This document shows positions 7,099 to 12,347 of a DNA stretch of 12,347 nucleotides, piece by piece (position 1 is the stretch's first letter; each line of letters starts with the position of its first letter). The DNA is from Pseudomonadota bacterium (GTDB lineage: Bacteria; Pseudomonadota; Gammaproteobacteria; Arenicellales; UBA868). The stretch covers positions 1 to 12,347 of the forward strand of contig JABJIU010000128.1 in the NCBI GenBank assembly GCA_018661145.1, given 5' to 3'. Position numbers and translations under genes: made by a program. The notes below the pieces were generated by a model that was not told the origin of the DNA, did no database searches, and was given only the letters and a program-made list of their open reading frames with translations.

Positions 7099-8343
7099 TC
7101 AGCCAAGAAACCGTTGAGCACGATAGGGTGCCGGGTCGACGATCGGATTCTCCCGGTCGATGATCTGTTGCACCAGTCTTCCAGTGATTCCTCCAAGCGT
7201 AAGCCCGACATGCTGATGACCGAATGCGTAAACTACTGACGGGTGTTTCGACGAGCGGCCGATGACGGGCAGACTGTCGGGCAGCGTGGGACGAAAGCCC
7301 AGCCAGGTATCCCCCCGTTGATGAAGTGCCGGGAGGGCGCGCCGGGCAGCCTGCTCAATGTAATTCAGCCGCCGCGGATTCGGCTTTGCATCCAGGCCCG
7401 CGAGTTCAACGGTTCCTGCGGCCCTCAATCCGCCGCCGACAGGCGAAAGATAAAAACCCGCATCGGCAAGACCCACAGGCCGCGAGATCATCGATGCGTC
7501 ATCGGGAAACATCACGTGGTAACCACGTTCGGTATCCAAGGGCAGACGGTCCATCACCGATCCTCCGATCTGGGTTGACCAGGCGCCGGCTGCGATCACG
7601 ACATCTTTGAATACCCGCGCGCTTCCGGACAGATGCGCACGAACCTGATCGAGCGCGACAGGCTCGATACTCTGGACACGGTCACGGACAACTTCGCCAC
7701 CATCTTCGGCGAATCGTTTCACCAGTCGAGAGATTACTTGCTGAGGATCGCTCAGTTGAAATCCGTCGTTGTAAAGCACTCCACCCGCAAAGATCGGCGC
7801 AAGGGCTGGTTCCAAGTCATGAACCTCGCCCGCTCCGACTTCAGTAATGGACATCCCCTGATCACGCCGACGTGAGATGTCGCCTTGTGCGGCAGCGCGC
7901 GTTCGAGCATCGGAGTAGAGATAAAGTGTGCCGTTGCGCCGAATCAGGTCCATCGCGCCTGCAGACTCAAAAAGCGTTAGGGAAGCATCTTCGACATGCC
8001 GAAGCAGTGCGCCCAGTGCCGAGATGGTTTGGTCTACCTGTTCACGGCGACAATGACGTAAAAACGAGAAGAGCCAGGGCAGAATCTTGAGGGCATATCC
8101 AGGTGAAATCGACAGAGGTCGTTCCGCTCCGAACATCAACGTCGGCAGCGATTTCAGGAGTTTGGGATGGTTGACGGGAATGCAGGCGTAGGGTGCGATA
8201 GCGGCGGCGTTGCCGTAACTTGTTTGGCTGCCCGGCGGGTGCGGGTCGACCAAAGTGACGCTATGTCCGGCACGCTGCAGATACAGCGCACAGCAACTGC
8301 CAACCATTCCGGTACCGATAACCAATTTTTGCGTAGAGTCCAT
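7099..8343 (-). CDS. FAD-dependent amino-acid oxidoreductase (DadA-like, DAO family)
   Basis: A flavoprotein of the glycine oxidase/D-amino-acid dehydrogenase family, which oxidatively deaminates (or N-demethylates) amino acids and typically passes electrons to the respiratory chain. 414 residues, the size of DadA. The FAD-binding dinucleotide motif is GTGMVG (10-15) with the ribose-binding acid at Asp33. The second FAD contact VVIAAGAWS is at 248-256. The C-terminal signature GFRPTLPDSLPVIG (349-362) and GHQHVGLTLGGITG (375-388) are characteristic of the DadA branch. Substrate could be a D-amino acid, hydroxyproline isomer, proline or N-methylated amino acid; sequence alone does not decide. 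AAGG seven bases before the ATG supports the start. It shares a 163-bp divergent promoter region with the ABC importer, suggesting common regulation. Confidence 0.88.
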   Translation of the reverse strand: MDSTQKLVIGTGMVGSCCALYLQRAGHSVTLVDPHPPGSQTSYGNAAAIAPYACIPVNHPKLLKSLPTLMFGAERPLSISPGYALKILPWLFSFLRHCRREQVDQTISALGALLRHVEDASLTLFESAGAMDLIRRNGTLYLYSDARTRAAAQGDISRRRDQGMSITEVGAGEVHDLEPALAPIFAGGVLYNDGFQLSDPQQVISRLVKRFAEDGGEVVRDRVQSIEPVALDQVRAHLSGSARVFKDVVIAAGAWSTQIGGSVMDRLPLDTERGYHVMFPDDASMISRPVGLADAGFYLSPVGGGLRAAGTVELAGLDAKPNPRRLNYIEQAARRALPALHQRGDTWLGFRPTLPDSLPVIGRSSKHPSVVYAFGHQHVGLTLGGITGRLVQQIIDRENPIVDPAPYRAQRFLG

Positions 8344-8506
8344 TTTTCGACCTTGGTGTATTAAAAAAGGAGCTGACGATAGGTTGAATAAATTTATTGT
8401 TTAAAATATTGTATTCCAACTGGCCTGTGCCCATCATTTTCCGCTTTGTAGATCTTAATAGAAGGATAATGGTGCCCGGGTAACTGTTTTATGAGGAGGA
8501 ACTGAA
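8344..8506. promoter_or_regulatory. AT-rich divergent promoter region between dadA-like gene and importer
   Basis: The stretch 8384-8415 is much more AT-rich than its surroundings. It holds a perfect 12-bp palindrome AATAAATTTATT (8387-8398) and an imperfect inverted pair GTTGAATA / TATTCCAAC around it, which could be an operator. A possible importer promoter is TTGAAT (8384-8389), an 18-bp spacer, and TATTGT (8408-8413), both four of six matches to consensus. The promoter for the leftward gene is not clear. No regulator gene lies in the window. Confidence 0.4.
8493..8500 (+). promoter_or_regulatory. Strong ribosome binding site of the binding-protein gene
   Basis: GAGGAGGA six bases before the ATG at 8507; the strongest Shine-Dalgarno in the window, as expected for an abundant periplasmic binding protein. 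Confidence 0.85.
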
Positions 8507-9694
8507 ATGACCAAGACTTTTATTCGCTGTGCGCTGGTATTGGCGGCTTTCGCTTTGCCCGGCACCGGTTTGGCGCAGAGCGTCAAGATTGGTTTTGTGA
8601 CCACATTGACGACGGGTGCGGCAGTAATCGGCAATGACATGCGCGATGCCGTGAATCTCGCGGTTGAGGATCTCAACGGCAAGATGGGTGATCTGGACAT
8701 CGACGTGATCTTTGCTGATGATGGCTTCAAGCCGGAAACCGGCAAGCAGGTAACCGATAAACTGGTCAAGTCGGACGATGTTGATTTTGTAGCGGGATAC
8801 ATATGGTCACATGTGTTGTTGGCTTCACAAAAGTCGGTGCTGAGCGCAGAAAAATTTCTGATCAGTGCCAATGCCGGACCGTCACAACTCGCTGGAAAAC
8901 TCTGTCATCGCGACTTCTTTTCCACCTCCTGGCAGAACGATCAGACTCCGATGGCCATGGGCGCAGTACTTAGTCAAAAAGGGATTGGCAAGCTTTATGT
9001 TATGGCGCCCAACTATGCGGCCGGTAAAAACATGATTGCAGGCGTCGAGCGTACGTTCAAGGGTGAGATTGTCGGCAAAGACCTGACCAAATGGGGTAAG
9101 GACGCGCAGTTGGACTTTTCGGCAGAACTCGCCAAAGCCAAAGCGTCCGGCGCGGAAGCCATTTTCGTCTTCTATCCTGGAAAGGCCGGAGGCGCTTTTA
9201 TGAAGCAGTATGAGCAGGCCGGGTTGGCAAACAAGTTGCCGCTTTATACTGTTTTCACCGTCGACGCTATCTCGTTGCCGAAACTGCAGCAGGCAAATAT
9301 GAAAGCGGTGCTGGGTTCGCTGACTACCGGATTCTGGGGTCCGGGACTCAAGACGCCCCAGAACCAGCAATTTGTGTCTGGTTTCCGGGAGAAATATGGA
9401 CGCTATCCCTCGTTTTATGCGGCACAGTCCTATGACAGTATCTTCCTTATCAATAGCGCCGTTGAGGCGGTCGGGGGCAATTTGCGGGATCGTGATGGAA
9501 TGCGAGCGGCCATGGAGAAGGCAGCGTTTCCTTCAGTGCGAGGATCTTTTTCCTACGGCGCCAACCATTTCCCGATCCAGAATTTCTATCTTCTGGAGGT
9601 TGTTGCAGATGGTGACGGTAACTGGACGACCGAAATCCGTTCCACGGTTCTTGAGAATCATCAGGATACCTACGTAGCGGATTGCCAGCTCTAA
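8507..9694 (+). CDS. ABC importer substrate-binding protein, HAAT (Liv-type) family
   Basis: Periplasmic type I binding protein (ANF-receptor/LivJ fold) that delivers substrate to the permeases encoded downstream. 395 residues. A Sec signal peptide covers 1-23 (basic start, hydrophobic core, cleavage likely after GLA). The mature protein opens with VKIGFVTTLTTGAAVIGNDMR, the typical first strand and ligand loop. YAAQSYDSIFLI (304-315) matches the conserved second-lobe region. Apart from Cys8 in the signal peptide, the only cysteines are Cys133 and Cys393, so a disulfide tying the C-terminus to the first lobe is plausible. Relatives carry branched-chain amino acids, amides, urea or aromatic acids, so the ligand is unknown. 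A 137-bp gap with a strong hairpin separates it from the permease, which may allow higher expression of this protein than of the membrane parts. Confidence 0.92.
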   Translation: MTKTFIRCALVLAAFALPGTGLAQSVKIGFVTTLTTGAAVIGNDMRDAVNLAVEDLNGKMGDLDIDVIFADDGFKPETGKQVTDKLVKSDDVDFVAGYIWSHVLLASQKSVLSAEKFLISANAGPSQLAGKLCHRDFFSTSWQNDQTPMAMGAVLSQKGIGKLYVMAPNYAAGKNMIAGVERTFKGEIVGKDLTKWGKDAQLDFSAELAKAKASGAEAIFVFYPGKAGGAFMKQYEQAGLANKLPLYTVFTVDAISLPKLQQANMKAVLGSLTTGFWGPGLKTPQNQQFVSGFREKYGRYPSFYAAQSYDSIFLINSAVEAVGGNLRDRDGMRAAMEKAAFPSVRGSFSYGANHFPIQNFYLLEVVADGDGNWTTEIRSTVLENHQDTYVADCQL

Positions 9695-9736
9695 TAAAGA
9701 GAATATCTTCGGTCTGGTGTTTTGAGTCTCCAGCCA

Positions 9737-9767
9737 CCGTGCTCCCGGCCCAAGATCGGGAGCGCGG
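9737..9767 (+). repeat. Intercistronic hairpin between binding-protein and permease genes
   Basis: Arms CCGTGCTCCCG (9737-9747) and CGGGAGCGCGG (9757-9767) pair over 11 positions with one G-T wobble, around a nine-base loop. It lies 42 nt after the binding-protein stop. There is no U-tract, so it is more like the 3'-end-stabilising or attenuating hairpins found after binding-protein genes than a full terminator. Confidence 0.65.
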
Positions 9768-9810
9768 CGATACGCTCTGCGGCGCACTATCCGCTTTTCC
9801 CGGCGCATGA

Positions 9811-9823
9811 CACCTTGAAGGTG
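9811..9823 (+). promoter_or_regulatory. Ribosome binding site of livH-like gene inside a short inverted repeat
   Basis: CACCTT and AAGGTG are complementary around a single G. The AAGGTG arm (9818-9823) is the only Shine-Dalgarno for the ATG at 9832 (spacer eight). A small RNA hairpin (CACC/GGTG) could partly mask it, lowering permease translation. Confidence 0.4.
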
Positions 9824-9831
9824 CTCTGATC

Positions 9832-10755
9832 ATGGACGGCGCACTCATCCTGATCCAGATCCTGAATGGACTTCAACTGGGTGTGCTGCTATTCCTGTTG
9901 GCTGCCGGACTGACGCTGGTTTTCGGCATCATGGATTTCATTAACCTTGCCCATGGTGCGTTCTATATGTTGGGCGCGTTTATCTGTGCCACGCTGGCGA
10001 TCTGGTTTGATTCGTTTCTGATCGCGGTTCTTCTGGCGGTACCGATAACATTTGTGATCGGTGTAGTGGTGGAACTGGGTGTCGCGCGCCAGTTATATCA
10101 GGCGGACCACCTGGAGCAGATTCTCGCGACCTTCGGACTGATACTTATTGCTGACACACTCGTGCAGATGATCTGGGGTCCTCAAGGAATGACCTTTGCG
10201 CTTCCTGAGGTGCTCAACGGCCAGGTCCAGCTTCTTTACGGTGTCGAATTTCCGGTCTACCGGGTTTTAATCATATCGGTGGGCTTGCTGGTGGCTCTGG
10301 CACTTTACCTGGTGGTGAGTCATACCCGAACCGGGATGCTGATTCGGGCCGGAGCTTCCAACCGGCGTATGGTAGAGGCCCTCGGTGTCGATATCCGGAT
10401 GTTGTTTACGCTGGTGTTCGCCGCTGGCGCCGCGATGGCGGGCCTTGCCGGATTGATGATTGCTCCGATTACCGAAGCCAGTATCGGCATGGGGAATGAG
10501 ATCTTGATCGTCGCGTTTGTCGTGATCGTGATCGGTGGCATCGGCTCCGTACAAGGCGCATTTTTTGGCGCAATGCTGGTGGGGTTGATCGATACACTTG
10601 GAAGAGCATTTCTGGACGATCTGTTAGGGCTGGTCTTGTCCCACCAGGCCGCGGAGACGTCAGCGCCGGCTATTTCAGCGATGCTGATCTATATCTTAAT
10701 GGTAGTTATTTTGTATTTCCGCCCGCAAGGTCTTTTCGGCGTACGCGCCTCATGA
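9832..10755 (+). CDS. Branched-chain/HAAT ABC transporter permease (LivH-like)
   Basis: Integral inner-membrane subunit of the importer, forming the channel with the LivM-like protein. 307 residues, typical of LivH, with about eight hydrophobic segments spread from residue 3 to 302. LivH hallmarks are visible: GLTLVFGIMDFINLAHGAFY near 26-45, the cytoplasmic coupling region TRTGMLIRAGASNRRMVEALGVDI (about 165-188), which contacts the ATPase, GGIGSVQGAFFGAMLVG (about 236-252) and the C-terminal FRPQGLFG. AAGGTG eight bases upstream sets the start. Its stop overlaps the next gene's start (ATGA), so translation of the two is probably coupled. Confidence 0.93.
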   Translation: MDGALILIQILNGLQLGVLLFLLAAGLTLVFGIMDFINLAHGAFYMLGAFICATLAIWFDSFLIAVLLAVPITFVIGVVVELGVARQLYQADHLEQILATFGLILIADTLVQMIWGPQGMTFALPEVLNGQVQLLYGVEFPVYRVLIISVGLLVALALYLVVSHTRTGMLIRAGASNRRMVEALGVDIRMLFTLVFAAGAAMAGLAGLMIAPITEASIGMGNEILIVAFVVIVIGGIGSVQGAFFGAMLVGLIDTLGRAFLDDLLGLVLSHQAAETSAPAISAMLIYILMVVILYFRPQGLFGVRAS

Positions 10756-11699
10756 CCCTGAGGTCCGGAGGATGGTTCGCCGGAGCGGTGCTGCTAGGCG
10801 CGTTCCTGCTTCCGGCCTGGGTGGTCTATGCCAGGGAACCTTTTGTGTTGGACGTGGTTACCCGGCTGATGATCCTGGCGATCGCGGCGAGCAGCCTGAA
10901 TCTGATTCTGGGTTACAGCGGAATGGTCAGTTTGGGACACGCCGTGTTTCTCGGGATAGGCGCTTATGCTGCCGGAATTCCTGCTTACTATGAACTGAAC
11001 AATGGATGGCTGCAGTTGGCAGTAGCCTTGGGGGCATCCGGAATCTTCGCACTGCTGACGGGCCTCGTGTGCCTTCGCACCCGTGGGGCTTACTTCATCA
11101 TGATTACGCTAGCCTTTGCCCAGATGATGTATTTCATCTTTGTCAGCATCGAAGAATACGGCGGTGATGATGGCCTGGTTATCTATTCGCGTAGCGAAAT
11201 GGGATTTGGCGTTGATCTGAACGATAACGTGCAGCTCTATTTCCTGGTGCTCTTCTGTCTTGCTGCAGTTTTGGGCTTCATGCGCCGCTTAACTCAGTCA
11301 GACTTTGGCCAGGTGATCAGAAGTATCAAAATCAACGAGCCACGCATGCAGGCACTTGGATTTGCGACCTTCCAGTATCGGCTGGTGTGCTACGTCATCT
11401 CAGGTATGGTCTGTGGCCTCGCGGGCTGGTTGCTGGGTAATTTCACTGGATTTATCAGTCCAGAAATGATGGATTGGACCCGCTCCGGTGAACTCATTGC
11501 GATGGTGCTCCTGGGCGGTGCTGCAACGGTAGCCGGACCGCTGGTCGGTGCCGCAATCTTTATCGGGGTGGAGACGCTGCTGCCGGACTTCACGGTGTAC
11601 TGGCATCTGTATCTCGGCATTTTGCTGATCATCGTTGCCAAATTCGGGCGCGGTGGTTTACTCGGCTGGTGGACACAGTGGCGAAAAGATCCGCGCTGA
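10752..11699 (+). CDS. Branched-chain/HAAT ABC transporter permease (LivM-like)
   Basis: Second membrane subunit of the same importer. 315 residues, normal for a short LivM. Hydrophobic segments run throughout. The family element SLNLILGYSGMVSLGHAVFLGIGAY lies near 48-72. The coupling region is SDFGQVIRSIKINEPRMQALGF (about 184-205), and GGAATVAGPLVGAAIF lies near 256-271. The ATG sits inside the LivH-like gene's stop (ATGA). The stop overlaps the ATPase start as TGATG, marking a tightly coupled operon. Confidence 0.93.
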   Translation: MTLRSGGWFAGAVLLGAFLLPAWVVYAREPFVLDVVTRLMILAIAASSLNLILGYSGMVSLGHAVFLGIGAYAAGIPAYYELNNGWLQLAVALGASGIFALLTGLVCLRTRGAYFIMITLAFAQMMYFIFVSIEEYGGDDGLVIYSRSEMGFGVDLNDNVQLYFLVLFCLAAVLGFMRRLTQSDFGQVIRSIKINEPRMQALGFATFQYRLVCYVISGMVCGLAGWLLGNFTGFISPEMMDWTRSGELIAMVLLGGAATVAGPLVGAAIFIGVETLLPDFTVYWHLYLGILLIIVAKFGRGGLLGWWTQWRKDPR

Positions 11700-12347
11700 T
11701 GACCAACGTGCTTGAAGCGCAGTCGATCAACCGAAGTTTCGGCGGTATCCATGCAGTCGTTGACGTTAACCTTTGTCTCGTGACCGGTGAGATCCGGGCG
11801 GTAATCGGACCGAATGGCGCGGGCAAGACCACTCTGGTAGGCCTTCTCGCAGGAAGCCTTACGCCTGATAGTGGCGAGATCTGCTTGGCTCAGCAGAATG
11901 TGACCGCCTTGTCGGTCCATGAGCGCGTAAAACTTGGACTGGCTCGGACGTTTCAGATTACCAGTCTGTTCCCGGCGCTTTCAGTATTTGAGAACATCGC
12001 GATCGCGGTACAGGGGTGCCAGGGGCATTCATTTCGCTTCTGGCATCCTGCCAATCGTAAATCAGCGCTGATTGATCGGGCCTGCGAACTCGCCCAAGAA
12101 ATGGGTCTCACTCAGGATATAGATACCCGGGCTGAAGCGTTATCGCATGGCAAGCATCGGTTACTGGAACTCGCGATGGCGCTGGCAGCGAATCCGTCGG
12201 TACTGCTCCTCGATGAACCCGCTGCCGGGCTCGGGGTTGAGGAAACTCAGAATCTGATTTCGATGCTGGAGCGCATTAAGGCAGATGCCGCCATTTTGCT
12301 GGTTGAGCATGACATGGATGTCGTTTTTTCGGTCGCCAACGAGATCA
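11699..12347 (+). CDS. ABC transporter ATP-binding protein (LivG-like), truncated by window end
   Basis: Cytoplasmic ATPase subunit of the importer; 216 residues are visible and the C-terminal tail is beyond the edge. Walker A GPNGAGKTT (37-45), Q-loop Gln86 (RTFQ), ABC signature LSHGK (148-152), Walker B VLLLDEP (168-174) and H-loop His204 (VEHDMD) are all intact, so it should be active. The insertion between Q-loop and signature (about 87-147) is the length seen in LivG rather than LivF. The signature has Lys where LivG proteins usually have Gln or Glu. The TGATG overlap with the upstream permease sets the start. A LivF-like partner would be expected just outside the window. Confidence 0.93.
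   Translation, partial: MTNVLEAQSINRSFGGIHAVVDVNLCLVTGEIRAVIGPNGAGKTTLVGLLAGSLTPDSGEICLAQQNVTALSVHERVKLGLARTFQITSLFPALSVFENIAIAVQGCQGHSFRFWHPANRKSALIDRACELAQEMGLTQDIDTRAEALSHGKHRLLELAMALAANPSVLLLDEPAAGLGVEETQNLISMLERIKADAAILLVEHDMDVVFSVANEI

Noticed and set aside
7085..7108. Terminator between converging M20 and DadA-like genes
   Set aside because: Only a weak TGGC/GCCA pairing and the CTGATCAG palindrome; no T-run.
9450..9848. 132-residue antisense frame at the end of the binding-protein gene
   Set aside because: Shadow frame spanning coding and intergenic sequence, with no recognisable features.

Overview
The window looks like chromosomal DNA of a gammaproteobacterium of moderate GC content. 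The clearest taxonomic hint is a SohB-type inner-membrane S49 peptidase, a form typical of Gammaproteobacteria. The species cannot be told from the sequence. I see no rRNA, tRNA, IS element, CRISPR array or phage gene. All but one of the well-supported genes belong to known metabolic, transport or housekeeping families; the first gene and the last are cut by the window edges.

Layout. (1) 1-127, minus: the N-terminus of a class III (omega-amino acid) aminotransferase. It is divergent from 641-2158, plus: MmsA, the CoA-acylating (methyl)malonate-semialdehyde dehydrogenase. The 513-bp gap between them holds no convincing gene but some protein-like minus-strand fragments. (2) 2204-5750, minus, a compact four-gene run read sohB, gamma-carbonic anhydrase, 3-hydroxyisobutyrate-dehydrogenase-family reductase, panC. 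(3) 5896-7092, plus: an M20 (ArgE/DapE-like) deacylase preceded by a 15-codon leader ORF whose stop overlaps its start codon. It converges on 7099-8343, minus: a DadA-like FAD amino-acid oxidoreductase. (4) 8507 to the end, plus: a branched-chain/hydrophobic amino-acid-type (HAAT) ABC importer, with periplasmic binding protein, LivH-like and LivM-like permeases, and a truncated LivG-like ATPase. The last three genes are overlapped as ATGA and TGATG.

How the genes may work together. The aminotransferase and MmsA could turn beta-alanine (or another omega-amino acid) through malonate semialdehyde into acetyl-CoA; MmsA also serves valine and thymine breakdown. PanC, close by, uses beta-alanine to make pantothenate. 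The binding protein, permeases, FAD oxidoreductase and M20 hydrolase look like an uptake-and-catabolism set for an amino acid or N-acyl/amide derivative. The substrate cannot be read from the sequence.

What stands out is regulatory rather than a new protein system. Three intergenic gaps inside transcription units each contain a perfect or near-perfect inverted repeat with no U-tract (3077-3099, 4131-4151, 9737-9767). The M20 gene also has an overlapping leader ORF. I found no clear evidence of an undescribed multi-gene system.
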